The notes: generated by a model from the letters alone, not told the origin. Shown: positions 31,954 to 41,246, counted from the first letter of the stretch. The stretch: DNA of 64,000 bases from Epilithonimonas sp. JDS (GCF_021261315.1 NZ_JAJSAX010000005.1:124001-188000); one strand, 5' to 3'. Program-made: numbers and translations.

Positions 31954-34326
31954 CTAATTTCTAAGAGGTTTTCCTGTCGTTAACATCGTCTGAATTCTCT
32001 CAAGCGTTTTTCTCTCGCCACAAAGTGAAAGGAATGCTTCTCTTTCCAAATCCAAAAGATATTGTTCGGAAACTTCTGTTGGTTCGGAGAGATTTCCGCC
32101 GGTCATTACGTAGCCTATTTTGTTAGCAATCAGTCTGTCGTGTTCTGAGGCGTAACCGCCGGCAACCATTTGGTCTGTTCCAACGTAGAACATTCCCATT
32201 GATTCTTTTCCAAGAACTTTTATTTTTTCTGGAACTGGTGGAGTGTAGCCTAATTCGTCCAAAACAATCGCCTGACGTTTTGCTTCCACAATTTGTCGGT
32301 CTTTGTTGACAACGATGATATCTTTGTCGGTCAAAATTCCCATTTGCTTGGCTTCGTGCGCAGAAGTTGCCACTTTTGCGGTTGCAATGTTCATAAAGTA
32401 ATTTCGAAGATGATTGGTTTTAACATCGTCTGGAAGTGCGCCTTTCAAAGCTCTTAAGGCAAACTCTTTCGTTCCGCCACCGCCTGGAATCAAACCAACG
32501 CCAACTTCTACAAGTCCGATATAAGTTTCCGCTGCTGCAACAATTTTATCCGAATGCATCGAGAATTCGCAACCGCCACCAAGCGTCATTCCGAACGGTG
32601 CCGCGATAACTGGAATTGAGGAATATCTCAATTTCATCGATGTTTGTTGGAATAAGTTAATGGCCATATTCAGTTCGTACCAATCTTGTTCAACTGCCAT
32701 CATCATTACCATCGCAAGGTTTGCGCCGACTGAGAAATTATCAGATTGGTTTCCAACAACCAAACCTCTGTAATCTTTCTCAGCAATGTCGATGGATTTA
32801 TTAAGTCCTTCCAAAACGCCTCCGCCAAGAGAATTCATTTTTGAACGGAATTCGAAGTTCAGTATTCCGTCGCCAAGGTCAATTAACGCAGATTCGGAGT
32901 TGGACCAGATTGTTTTTTCTTTTCTGATATTATCAAGAATAATGAATGCATCAAGACCTGGAATTGGCTCATAAGTTTTCGTGTTTTGATTGTAGAATAA
33001 CTGCTTTCCGTTTTCCAATTTATAGAAAGATTCGTTTCCGGAAGACAGCATTTCCTTAACCCAATCAGCAACTTTATAGCCTTCGCTTTCCACCAAATCA
33101 ATTCCTTTTTGAATTCCTAAGAAATCCCAGTTTTCAAATGGTCCATATTTCCACGCGTAACCGGTTTTCATTGCATCATCGATAGAGTAGAACACATCGG
33201 TGATTTCCGGAACTCGCTGAGAAACATAAGCAAAAAGGGAAGCGTAATGTTTTCTAATCAATTCGCCAGCCTTGGTTTGGTCTTGCAACAAAATTGGCAA
33301 ACGATTTTTCAGACTTCCTGCTTCTTTAGCCGTTTTAACGATTGGAAGTTTTGGCTGTTTCGTCGGTTCGTAACCAAGCGTTTCATAATTGAGAACGAAA
33401 CGGTTGACATTTCCACCAGCATCTTTTTCTTTATAATAGAATCCTTTTTTAGCTTTATCGCCGAGGAATTTATTTTCAATCAAATGATTTAAAGTCTTGG
33501 AATCTTTCAAAGCCTGAACCATTTCGTCGTCTTTCAAATTAGCTTGAAGGCCTTTCGTCACGTTGAAAGCCGTGTCTAATCCTACCAAATCTCCCAATTT
33601 GAAAGTTCCGGTTTTTGGACGATTCAATAAATCACCTGTCAAGGAATCAGCTTCCTCAATGGTCAAACCGATTTCCTCGGTCAATTCCATAATTTTCGCC
33701 ATCGAATAAACACCGATTCTGTTTCCGATAAATCCTGGCGTATCTTTACAAAGAACCGTAGTTTTTCCAAGGAATTTTTCGCCGTAAGACATAAAGAAAT
33801 CCACAACAGATTTATCAGTTTTCGGACCTGGAATCACTTCGAATAATTTCAAATATCTTGGCGGATTGAAAAAGTGCGTTCCACAAAAATGCTTCTGAAA
33901 ATCTTCTGACCTTCCTTCTGACATCAGATGAATCGGAATTCCTGATGTGTTGGAAGTTATCAAAGTTCCTGGTTTACGAAGTTTGTCCACTTTCTCGAAC
34001 ATCGATTGTTTGATGTCCAATCTCTCGACAATCACCTCAATCACCCAATCCGAATTTTTGATTTTCTCCAAATCATCTTCGAAGTTTCCAACCGTAATTC
34101 TGGAAGCAAACGATTTGTCGTAGATTGGCGAAGGATTGCTTTTCAAAGCGGTGTCAAGATGACCTTGAGCCACGCTGTTTCTCGTTTTCTTGTCGGCATT
34201 TTCTGAGTCTTTCGCAGGCATATCCAACATCAATACCTGAATCCCGTTTCCAGCCAAGTGACAGGCAATTCCGGAACCCATCACGCCGGAGCCGAGGACT
34301 GTAACGTGTTTTATTTTTCTGTTCAT
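31954..34326 (-). CDS. Bifunctional 3-hydroxyacyl-CoA dehydrogenase / enoyl-CoA hydratase
   Basis: Multifunctional beta-oxidation enzyme of 790 residues. The order is dehydrogenase first: NAD-binding VTVLGSGVMGSGIACHLAG at residues 8-26, C-terminal dehydrogenase lobe with CKDTPGFIGNRIG and GLDTAFNV. The hydratase-like domain follows (about 480-700) with the oxyanion motif FGMTLGGGCEFSMHSD and GLIPGGGGTKEF. Order is therefore the reverse of E. coli FadB. A hydratase Glu is present in VEVGVGLIPGGGG. It follows marR by 14 bp and precedes the thiolase. Confidence 0.93.
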   Translation of the reverse strand: MNRKIKHVTVLGSGVMGSGIACHLAGNGIQVLMLDMPAKDSENADKKTRNSVAQGHLDTALKSNPSPIYDKSFASRITVGNFEDDLEKIKNSDWVIEVIVERLDIKQSMFEKVDKLRKPGTLITSNTSGIPIHLMSEGRSEDFQKHFCGTHFFNPPRYLKLFEVIPGPKTDKSVVDFFMSYGEKFLGKTTVLCKDTPGFIGNRIGVYSMAKIMELTEEIGLTIEEADSLTGDLLNRPKTGTFKLGDLVGLDTAFNVTKGLQANLKDDEMVQALKDSKTLNHLIENKFLGDKAKKGFYYKEKDAGGNVNRFVLNYETLGYEPTKQPKLPIVKTAKEAGSLKNRLPILLQDQTKAGELIRKHYASLFAYVSQRVPEITDVFYSIDDAMKTGYAWKYGPFENWDFLGIQKGIDLVESEGYKVADWVKEMLSSGNESFYKLENGKQLFYNQNTKTYEPIPGLDAFIILDNIRKEKTIWSNSESALIDLGDGILNFEFRSKMNSLGGGVLEGLNKSIDIAEKDYRGLVVGNQSDNFSVGANLAMVMMMAVEQDWYELNMAINLFQQTSMKLRYSSIPVIAAPFGMTLGGGCEFSMHSDKIVAAAETYIGLVEVGVGLIPGGGGTKEFALRALKGALPDDVKTNHLRNYFMNIATAKVATSAHEAKQMGILTDKDIIVVNKDRQIVEAKRQAIVLDELGYTPPVPEKIKVLGKESMGMFYVGTDQMVAGGYASEHDRLIANKIGYVMTGGNLSEPTEVSEQYLLDLEREAFLSLCGERKTLERIQTMLTTGKPLRN

Positions 34327-34339
34327 TTATTGAGATTTA

Positions 34340-34804
34340 TTATTGTTTTCTATTATTAAGTTCGTTGGCGATTTTCAGAATATCATTCATCACTTCTTTG
34401 AAGACTTCAAACTTTTCCGGCTGAATCCTTTCCACAATTTTCTTATTGAAATTAAGAACAACTTCTTTTGATAAGTTTCTGGAATTGATGCCTTTATCAG
34501 TTAATTTGATGATAACTTCACGTTTATCCGTTGTGGTTTTCTCTTTATAAATATAACCGTTATCTTCCAGAAGTTTAATAATTCTAGTTAATGAAGTAGG
34601 TTCAATCGCCATTTTAGGACCAAGATTGGTACTTCTTGTTCCTTCTTTTGGATCGATTTTAAGTAATGTAAGTGCCTGAACAGCAGTTGAATTATACAGC
34701 GAAGCCTGATCCGAATACATTTTCGAGACCGCTAACCAAGCCGACTTGAGCATCAAGTCAACACTTTCGACTTTTTCTGAGTTTTTCTTTTCCATAACTG
34801 ACAT
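34340..34804 (-). CDS. MarR-family transcriptional regulator of the beta-oxidation operon
   Basis: Winged-helix repressor of 154 residues, probable homodimer. Recognition region: AIEPTSLTRIIKLLEDNGYI and the wing KTTTDKREVIIKLTDKG. First gene of the operon with the beta-oxidation enzymes, 14 bp upstream of the next gene. A 26-bp perfect palindrome overlaps its promoter (34832-34857), so autoregulation by an acyl-CoA ligand, as known for other regulators of fatty acid degradation, is a reasonable inference. Start may be 34804 or the Met codon at 34795. Confidence 0.88.
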   Translation of the reverse strand: MSVMEKKNSEKVESVDLMLKSAWLAVSKMYSDQASLYNSTAVQALTLLKIDPKEGTRSTNLGPKMAIEPTSLTRIIKLLEDNGYIYKEKTTTDKREVIIKLTDKGINSRNLSKEVVLNFNKKIVERIQPEKFEVFKEVMNDILKIANELNNRKQ

Positions 34805-34820
34805 ATTGAAGTGCTTTATA

Positions 34821-34857
34821 CAAATATAAAAAAAATACTATGCATGCATAGTATTTT
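34821..34857 (-). promoter_or_regulatory. marR-fad operon promoter with 26-bp palindromic operator
   Basis: Minus-strand TATATTTG (34828-34821) matches TAnnTTTG and lies 16 bp before the ATG. A perfect 26-bp palindrome at 34832-34857, centre TGCATGCA with arms AATACTA and TAGTATT, overlaps the spacer and -33 region. MarR dimers commonly bind palindromes of 16-20 bp in that place, so it is the likely operator. Confidence 0.7.
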
Positions 34858-34945
34858 AGATTTTTAATATTTAAACAATTGATTTACAAACTTTTAAATG
34901 CTATGCAAAACTTAATATTTAAAAATTTTAATTCGACATTTAATT

Positions 34946-35884
34946 CTAATACTCAGTATTAATGAGGTTTTGCAGAGATTGTTTAATTTCAGTCAATGTA
35001 TGATAATTGTCATAAAAATCATCCGATTTCAACTCCCATTTGTTATTTTTAAACGTCAATTTAAATTTAGTCAAATCTAAAGAGAAGCTTTTTTGAAGGA
35101 AAGAAAACATCATTTCCTTTTCCAATTTCGGTGCATCGATTTCGGGCGGATGGAAGTTTTTATTGAATTCTAAAATCTTTGGTGTAATCAATTCCGGATT
35201 ATCGAGAATGATTTCTTCCGAAATTCCGCTGATAAGTTTTTTGTCTTTCAACCACCAGATTTTATCAGAAAATTCCTTTGCCAATCGCCAATCGTGGGAA
35301 GAGAAGAGAATCAGTTTATTCTCATTTTTCGCGAGATTTCTAATCAAAGATAAAATCATCAATTTATTTTCTTCATCCAGATGCGTTGTTGGTTCATCCA
35401 AAATAATAAAAGGCGAATTCTGTGCTAAAGCTCTTCCAATAAAGACTTTTTGGAGATTGCCGTCGGATAATTCGGAGAGTTTTTTATCTCGAAATTGTGT
35501 CAAGTTTAGTTTATCAATGATGTCATCGATTTCAATTTTATCCTTTTCATTCAATTTAAAATAATAAGGATAATGAATGTATTTTCCCAATGAAATCAAA
35601 TCGGTAACTGTATAATTATCAGGAATTTCAGCTTTCGAAAAAACGATGGCGATTTGAGAAGCGGTTTCATTTGGATTTAATTTCTGAATCGATTTTCCGT
35701 TAATGGAAATTTCGCCACTTAAAAGCTTGTTCTGACCAAGAATAGATTTGATTAAAGTCGTTTTCCCAATCCCGTTATTTCCCATCAAAAGGCAAACTTC
35801 GCCCAATTCTAGGGAAGTGTTGATGTCAGAAATTAGTGGCTCTGAATAACCGATTGATGCGTTATTAATTTTTAGAAAACTCAT
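34946..35884 (-). CDS. ABC transporter ATP-binding protein, FecE/BtuD type
   Basis: Importer ATPase of 312 residues. Walker A is GNNGIGKT (35-42), signature LSDGNLQKV, Walker B FIILDEPTTH and switch His in FSSHDWRLAKE. There is a C-terminal extension of about 60 residues beyond the usual 250, ending in a polar segment. Partner permease is encoded two genes upstream (36210-37178). The predicted substrate is an iron-siderophore complex or cobalamin. No substrate-binding protein gene is adjacent in this window. Confidence 0.88.
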   Translation of the reverse strand: MSFLKINNASIGYSEPLISDINTSLELGEVCLLMGNNGIGKTTLIKSILGQNKLLSGEISINGKSIQKLNPNETASQIAIVFSKAEIPDNYTVTDLISLGKYIHYPYYFKLNEKDKIEIDDIIDKLNLTQFRDKKLSELSDGNLQKVFIGRALAQNSPFIILDEPTTHLDEENKLMILSLIRNLAKNENKLILFSSHDWRLAKEFSDKIWWLKDKKLISGISEEIILDNPELITPKILEFNKNFHPPEIDAPKLEKEMMFSFLQKSFSLDLTKFKLTFKNNKWELKSDDFYDNYHTLTEIKQSLQNLINTEY

Positions 35885-35891
35885 CTTAAGC

Positions 35892-36206
35892 TTATGGATT
35901 TCTTAGATTTAAGATTATCAAAATATTTGGTAATAAAAGAAATATGATAATCGGGGTCAAACATATAAATAACCAAATATATTTTAGTTTTTTTATTTTA
36001 ATTGCTGTGAAAATAGTTAGCGCTAATGAACTAAACATTGAAACTGGGAACGCAAAAAGTAAATACCAATTATGAGCTGAAGAATAAATCCAATGTTTTT
36101 CTTGATTCAGTCTATAGATGTTGGAATATTCCATAAAAGAGAAGCTCAGGATAAATAAGAAAATATTTATAATAATTAATGTTTTATATACTTGAATATT
36201 TCTCAT
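35892..36206 (-). CDS. Small hypothetical three-TM membrane protein within the ABC operon
   Basis: 104 residues with three hydrophobic segments (TLIIINIFLFILSFSFM, WYLLFAFPVSMFSSLALTIFT, YIWLFICLTPIIIFLLLPNILIIL). No recognised family. It fits between the permease stop and the ATPase start with gaps of only 3 and 7 bp, so it is translated from the same mRNA. It is AT-rich. It may be an accessory membrane subunit or a passenger. Confidence 0.65.
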   Translation of the reverse strand: MRNIQVYKTLIIINIFLFILSFSFMEYSNIYRLNQEKHWIYSSAHNWYLLFAFPVSMFSSLALTIFTAIKIKKLKYIWLFICLTPIIIFLLLPNILIILNLRNP

Positions 36207-36209
36207 TAG

Positions 36210-37178
36210 TTATTGCTTTTTAATCAACATCAACAAAATCACAGGAATCCCAAAAAACGTCGTAATAATATTAATCGGAAACTGACTCAATTCTGAAATA
36301 ATTGAGAAAACCTGCATCACAAAAACTCCCAAAACAACATTCAAAATCAATTGGTGCCAAAGCTGAGCGGGATTCCAAAGCATTCTGCAAAAATTCGGAA
36401 CCACAACGCCAATAAATAAAATCGGACCCAAAAAAGCCGTCACAGAAGCTGATAGAATGGATGAAGCGACAATGATGCTGATTTTCAGTTTCGATTGACT
36501 CACTCCAAAACTTTGCGCATAAGCGACTCCAAGAGAATTTCCAATCAAAGGTTTTATGGATTTGAAAGTGAAAAATAAGCCGATAATTATTAAAATGGTT
36601 AAGATTGAAATTTGAGAAAAATTAGCTTGATTATTTGCTCCGAAAGTCCATAGAATATAATTTTTCAGACTTTGACTTTCCACATAAAACTGAAGGAATG
36701 AAACAATTGCTCCAGCCAAAGCTGAAATCAGAAATCCGAAAATAATGATAAAACTTTTGTCCCGAAAACGATTTGAAAATATTAGCAAAACCATCATCAA
36801 AACAACACTTCCAAGAATTGATGACAAACTGATAAAACTATTCTGCAGGAAATCCGCAATCAAAACATCTTGCGAAAAGAAAATGTAAAATGCCACAAAC
36901 AAACTGGAAACCGACGTGATTCCCAAAACATCCGGGCCAGCCAAAGGATTTTTGAAATACTCCTGCAAAAGAAAACCGCTCGTCGGAATCGCAATTCCAG
37001 CCAAAATCATTGCTAAAGCGCGATTGATTCTGAATCCTGCGATTTCAAATTGTTCCGCAGAGTCATTATAAAAATCTGAAAATGAAAGTTTTGCATAACC
37101 AATATTCAAATTGATGATGAACGAAATAATGATTCCGACAATGATAAAAAAGCAAAGAACTCCGAATTTATTTTTCAA
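36210..37178 (-). CDS. FecCD-family ABC transporter permease
   Basis: Membrane permease for iron chelates or cobalamin, 322 residues, about nine to ten membrane helices. Family motifs include LAMILAGIAIPTSGFLLQ, NPLAGPDVLGITS, and the C-terminal GPILFIGVVVPNFCRML that contacts the ATPase. The usual sequence is GPIxFVGLIVPHxxR, so the conserved His is Asn here. Start at 37178. The gene is 3 bp from the next small membrane protein. Confidence 0.92.
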   Translation of the reverse strand: MKNKFGVLCFFIIVGIIISFIINLNIGYAKLSFSDFYNDSAEQFEIAGFRINRALAMILAGIAIPTSGFLLQEYFKNPLAGPDVLGITSVSSLFVAFYIFFSQDVLIADFLQNSFISLSSILGSVVLMMVLLIFSNRFRDKSFIIIFGFLISALAGAIVSFLQFYVESQSLKNYILWTFGANNQANFSQISILTILIIIGLFFTFKSIKPLIGNSLGVAYAQSFGVSQSKLKISIIVASSILSASVTAFLGPILFIGVVVPNFCRMLWNPAQLWHQLILNVVLGVFVMQVFSIISELSQFPINIITTFFGIPVILLMLIKKQ

Positions 37179-37223
37179 GATTTATCTTTTAGTTTAATTT
37201 TTTCATCATCGATTTTTTCTTAA

Positions 37224-37793
37224 TTATTTTGCAGATAAAAACTGTGTAATTTTCTGATTCAAAGCCTCTTCCGTCATAGAACCCAACGTTTCATCCACTT
37301 TATCGCCTTTTTTTATCAATGTAAAAGGAATTGCGCCACCGTCCCAAGTTTTGAAATTTTGTTTGAAAAACTCTGGTTTCAAAAGACTTCCGTCCAATAA
37401 GGTTACATTTTTTCTGATGTTAAATTCATCCGCAAAATCACTGACTTCGGTTGCCCAATCGGTTTTGTTGTCAAGACTTACAAACGTGAATTTCACAGGA
37501 TGACCTTTCAATTCCTCCATCTTTTTGTGGAAAAATGGAATCTCGTGCATGCACGGTCCGCACCAAGTCGCGAAAAAATTGGTCACATACAAAGTGTCAG
37601 AATTTTTATTTTGAATGTAAGCCGACATTTTTTCAGGAGAAAACTCCACCAATTCGGCGACGTCGGCTGCGGATTTCGAAGGTTCTACGGTGATGGAATC
37701 TTCTTTCGCTTGAGCTTCGGCAACCTTCTCATCGTTCTTTTTACAAGCTAAAAAGCTGATTGACAGGAATAAATATAATATTATCTTTTTCAT
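37224..37793 (-). CDS. TlpA-like thiol-disulfide oxidoreductase, lipoprotein
   Basis: Periplasm-facing thioredoxin-fold lipoprotein of 189 residues. Signal peptide and lipobox (LYLFLSISFLACKK), then a thioredoxin domain with the active site WCGPC in FFATWCGPCMHEIPFF and cis-Pro region GGAIPFTLI. It probably reduces disulfides in envelope or c-type cytochrome maturation proteins. It overlaps the upstream gene by four bases and lies 45 bp before the permease gene. Confidence 0.9.
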   Translation of the reverse strand: MKKIILYLFLSISFLACKKNDEKVAEAQAKEDSITVEPSKSAADVAELVEFSPEKMSAYIQNKNSDTLYVTNFFATWCGPCMHEIPFFHKKMEELKGHPVKFTFVSLDNKTDWATEVSDFADEFNIRKNVTLLDGSLLKPEFFKQNFKTWDGGAIPFTLIKKGDKVDETLGSMTEEALNQKITQFLSAK

Positions 37794-38662
37794 TTTTTTT
37801 TTTTAATTTTAATTTTTTTTACGATTGTAGAGTCATCTAAATAGATGGTTTTATCATCTTTGAATTTTGTAATAAAATAATAAGTATTACTATCAAATGC
37901 CGTGATTTCCATCTCGACTTCATCTCCGATTTTAAATCTAGATTTGTCCCTCTTCAAGTCTTTTAGGATAGATTTTATTTTGCAAGGATTACTTGCATCT
38001 CTAATAATATCCATTAAGTAATAACTATCTGCCGTCGTGTCCGTTTTTTCTGTTTCTAGTACAACGATATTTTGTTTTTTAAAATTGAAAGGTGATGTAG
38101 ATGTAAGTTCGATGTTACGATAATCTTTGCATTTATTAACCAAATTTTCATTATCAAAATCGTATTGAAGCATTGGCTTTATAGCTTTTACAATTCTATC
38201 GCTCAAAGTCGGAAAATGTACTTTTAACTCTTCATCGGAAAGAATAGACGTATCAATGATTCTCCAATATTTATCGTATTCATCAAAGATTCCAACCATA
38301 GAATATTCTCTTACGATTTTACCCTTGGGCGTATCAATCAGCATTACTTTTGTAAAAGCCGATTGGTATTTATCATTGAATTTGATAGGATGACTAAAAT
38401 CCTTATAATAGATATAAATGAGATTTTCGGCGTTTGATTTTGCCTTTTCCTGGTTACTTTTTATTCTTTTTACTAATCCTTCTTCATCTATTTTCATATT
38501 GTAATATAGAAACTTTGCGAACTTTGGAATGTTATTATTAATGTTATCGTTAAGGTAAAGAAATTTCATTTTGTAAACATCTGATTTCAAGATTTCTTCC
38601 CGAGACTGAGAGAATAGAAAAGAAGATGTGAGGCATAAAAATAGAATTAGTTTCGTTTTCAT
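37790..38662 (-). CDS. Hypothetical exported protein
   Basis: No recognised family. From the ATG at 38662 (MKTKLILFLCLTSSFLFSQ, a signal peptide) it has 290 residues; an upstream GTG would add four. The mature part is mixed alpha/beta, rich in Lys, Asp and Tyr, and ends in a lysine-rich tail (KKIKIKKKK) encoded by an A-rich tract. It is translationally coupled to the TlpA-like gene (four-base overlap) and is divergent from the oxidoreductase gene at 38730. Confidence 0.7.
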   Translation of the reverse strand: MKTKLILFLCLTSSFLFSQSREEILKSDVYKMKFLYLNDNINNNIPKFAKFLYYNMKIDEEGLVKRIKSNQEKAKSNAENLIYIYYKDFSHPIKFNDKYQSAFTKVMLIDTPKGKIVREYSMVGIFDEYDKYWRIIDTSILSDEELKVHFPTLSDRIVKAIKPMLQYDFDNENLVNKCKDYRNIELTSTSPFNFKKQNIVVLETEKTDTTADSYYLMDIIRDASNPCKIKSILKDLKRDKSRFKIGDEVEMEITAFDSNTYYFITKFKDDKTIYLDDSTIVKKIKIKKKK

Positions 38663-38729
38663 AATTTTATTCACAGTTGTTATTTTGATTTTTTCTTACC
38701 GTAATTTTCTTTAAATTTGATTCTTGACA

Positions 38730-39857
38730 ATGGAGAATCAATTAACAGTAGCCAACCAACCTCAGTTTCACAGGCTAAAAATAGCTAAAAAACAACAACT
38801 GACCAAACAAGCTTTTGCGCTGGAATTAGAGATTCCTGAGGCGTTGAAATCCCAATTTCAATTTCGTGCTGGGCAATATGTGACGCTGAAATATCACTTT
38901 GATGAAAAGGAAATCCAGAACGATTATTCCTTTACTTCTGCGCCTTCCGAAGAGAGATTGGCATTGGCCATCAAAATCAATGGTGAAAATAGTTCCACCA
39001 AATTCCTTTTTGATAATTACAATATTGGCGACGAAATCTCTGTGAGCGAACCTTTGGGAAGATTTTTCCTTAATTCAAAACCGAATGAGAAACGTACAAT
39101 TATCGCTTTCGCTTCAGGAATAGGCATTACGCCAATTCTCAGTCACATCAAAAATATTTTGTTTGAGGAAAAAACAACGCGGATTTTCCTTTTTTACGGA
39201 AACAAAAGTTACGAAGATATTATTCTGAAAGATGAGTTGGAAAAGCTTCAAATAGAATCTGGCGGAAGATTGGAATGTTTCTATTTCATCTCGCAGGAAC
39301 CTGTAAAAGATAAATTGTTTCAAGGAAGAATAGATGAGAAAAAAGTCTCGCTTATCATCAACCAAATCCTTCATCTGGACGAGGATGACGAGGAATCAAC
39401 AATCTGGGACAGCACAGATAAAGTGTTGATTTGTGGTCCAGGCGAAATGATAAAATCTGTCGCAAACGCTTGTTACAACCACGGAATTCCGAAAAAAAAC
39501 ATTCATTTTGAGTTGTTCGAGGCTTACAACGAGGACATCTATCCAACCGAAAAAGAATTTCCTCTCATCGAAAATGTTGAAGTTAAAATCAAATTCAATC
39601 ACATCGAAAAAGATGGCATTATCTTAAAAAATAACGAACGAAAAATTCTTCAGCAATTGTTGGATTTGGGTTACAAACTGCCTTATTCCTGCAAATCCGG
39701 AATCTGTGGAAGTTGTCTTTGCTACCTGAAAAACGGAGAAGTTGATATGACGGAAGATGAATATCTGACCGATAATGAAAAACATCAGGGAAAAATCTTA
39801 CCTTGTACTGCCATTGCGATGAGCAAGGAAATTTACTTGGATTTTGATATGATTTAA
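38730..39857 (+). CDS. Ferredoxin-NADP reductase / 2Fe-2S oxidoreductase, PaaE-like
   Basis: Flavin-iron-sulfur reductase of 375 residues. Domains in order: FAD-binding barrel (about 15-110; DYSFTSAP), NAD-binding Rossmann fold (about 115-260; FASGIGITPILSHIKNI, VLICGPGEMI), plant-type 2Fe-2S ferredoxin (about 285-375; cysteines in CKSGICGSCLCYL and LPCTAIA). Similar proteins feed electrons to oxygenases, for example PaaABCD, but no such genes are nearby. The ATG at 38730 is chosen over a TTG at 38724. The next gene begins 2 bp after the stop. Confidence 0.9.
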   Translation: MENQLTVANQPQFHRLKIAKKQQLTKQAFALELEIPEALKSQFQFRAGQYVTLKYHFDEKEIQNDYSFTSAPSEERLALAIKINGENSSTKFLFDNYNIGDEISVSEPLGRFFLNSKPNEKRTIIAFASGIGITPILSHIKNILFEEKTTRIFLFYGNKSYEDIILKDELEKLQIESGGRLECFYFISQEPVKDKLFQGRIDEKKVSLIINQILHLDEDDEESTIWDSTDKVLICGPGEMIKSVANACYNHGIPKKNIHFELFEAYNEDIYPTEKEFPLIENVEVKIKFNHIEKDGIILKNNERKILQQLLDLGYKLPYSCKSGICGSCLCYLKNGEVDMTEDEYLTDNEKHQGKILPCTAIAMSKEIYLDFDMI

Positions 39858-39859
39858 TT

Positions 39860-40483
39860 ATGGTTAAGGCGTTTACCAACTTTTTCAAAATAGCTTTCCG
39901 GCTTTTGGAATTCGGATTTTTGCTGATGATTTTGGCGAATTTCTGGGTTTACGCGCTTACCAGTGGAAGAACCTATAATAAAATCAGCCAAGTACCGCCG
40001 AGAGATTGCGCGTTGGTTTTGGGAACTTCTCCGAAGATGCGTTCTGGTGTTGCCAATCCTTATTTCACGGCGAGGATGGACGCTGTTGGAACGCTTTATC
40101 ATCACGGAAAAATCAAAAAAATTATTGTCAGTGGAGAGAAAAGTAAAAACTATGATGAGACTCAGGCAATGACCAATTTTTTGGTTTATAATGAAGGTGT
40201 TCCGGAAGATATTATCATCAAAGATCCAAAGGGTTTTAATACGCACAAAAGTATTTTGAATTGTAAAAATACATACAAGCAGAAAAACGTAATCATCGTC
40301 TCACAAGGCTTTCACAACTTACGAGCATTGTTTTTTGCCAGAAATAACGGGATGAATGCTTTAGGTTTCGACGCTCAGGATGTGACCAAAAACGAAAGCT
40401 TTTACCGAAATCACACCCGTGAATTTTTGGCGAGAGATTTGGCCGTTTTCTATTATATTCTTGGGATTTCTCCTGAAGAATAG
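39860..40483 (+). CDS. SanA/YdcF-like DUF218 membrane protein
   Basis: Envelope protein of 207 residues with one N-terminal membrane helix (FGFLLMILANFWVYAL) and a DUF218 domain: DCALVLGTSP, YFTARMDAVGTLYHHGKIKKIIVSG and FHNLRALFFARNNGMNALGF. In E. coli SanA affects vancomycin sensitivity at high temperature and peptidoglycan barrier. It is almost contiguous with the upstream reductase gene (2-bp gap), so the two are co-transcribed, although no functional link is obvious. Confidence 0.88.
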   Translation: MVKAFTNFFKIAFRLLEFGFLLMILANFWVYALTSGRTYNKISQVPPRDCALVLGTSPKMRSGVANPYFTARMDAVGTLYHHGKIKKIIVSGEKSKNYDETQAMTNFLVYNEGVPEDIIIKDPKGFNTHKSILNCKNTYKQKNVIIVSQGFHNLRALFFARNNGMNALGFDAQDVTKNESFYRNHTREFLARDLAVFYYILGISPEE

Positions 40484-40595
40484 TTTTCATCAATTATATT
40501 CATTCGCTTGAAGATTCTTTCAAAATTTAACTTGGCAGATAGTTTGTAATCTAAATAAGTGTTACGACTAACGTAATTTTTAAAACCAAGAAATA

Positions 40596-41210
40596 ATGAA
40601 AAATCTATTTAAAATATTAGTTCCTTCTTTTTTAGCATTGGCGATGACATCTTGTATTGCAACCACAGCTCCGGACGGTTATAATAATGGCAGTTACGGC
40701 TACAATGATAACTATTCACAAGGATATTCTGACGGTTACAGAGATGGATATTACCAGTCTCCAGACGGATTTTGGTATGCGCCAAATGTAGTTTATTTGG
40801 ATTATAACAACAATTATTATAGAAACGGAGTCGTATATAATTCCAGAAGAGGTAGAAATAATGTGATTGTTTCTCCACGAAGAGCTTCATTGCAAAATAA
40901 TATTTCAACCGGAACCAGAACGCAATCCCAACAGCCAATCCGAAGCGAACAAAATGGCTCACGAACTCAAAATAATATTAGAATTCAGCCAAATACAAGT
41001 GTTCAAAATGGGACCAGATCTCAATCTCAAAATAATGTGAGAGTTCAACCGAACGCAAACAGCGGGATGAGAAATCAGTCTCAAAATAACGTACGGGTTC
41101 AGCCGCAACCTCAGAATAATACAAGATCTGGCTCACAGAACAATGTAAGAGTGCAGCCGCAGCGGGCTCCGCAAGAAAATAATTCGCAGAGATCAAACGG
41201 ATCACGATAA
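40596..41210 (+). CDS. Asn/Gln/Arg-rich repeat lipoprotein
   Basis: Lipoprotein of 204 residues (signal to LAMTSCIATT, Cys at about 20). A Tyr/Gly-rich middle (YSDGYRDGYYQSPDGFWYAP) precedes a low-complexity tail from about residue 100 that repeats SQNNVRVQP-type units at least four times. No known domain. The tail is strongly basic and polar, and looks disordered; it may bind cell-wall or extracellular polymer. A strong terminator follows. Confidence 0.75.
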   Translation: MKNLFKILVPSFLALAMTSCIATTAPDGYNNGSYGYNDNYSQGYSDGYRDGYYQSPDGFWYAPNVVYLDYNNNYYRNGVVYNSRRGRNNVIVSPRRASLQNNISTGTRTQSQQPIRSEQNGSRTQNNIRIQPNTSVQNGTRSQSQNNVRVQPNANSGMRNQSQNNVRVQPQPQNNTRSGSQNNVRVQPQRAPQENNSQRSNGSR

Positions 41211-41214
41211 TGAA

Positions 41215-41246
41215 AAAGCCAGTTTCGACTGGTTTTTTTTTTTTTT
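41215..41246 (+). terminator. Strong terminator with UUCG tetraloop
   Basis: AAAGCCAGT pairs with ACTGGTTTT around a TTCG loop, then 14 consecutive T residues in total. It ends the repeat-lipoprotein transcript. Confidence 0.92.

Noticed and set aside
40900-41205. CRISPR-like or tandem DNA repeat array
   Set aside because: The repeats are in-frame codon repeats of a lipoprotein tail, irregular in length, without unique spacers.
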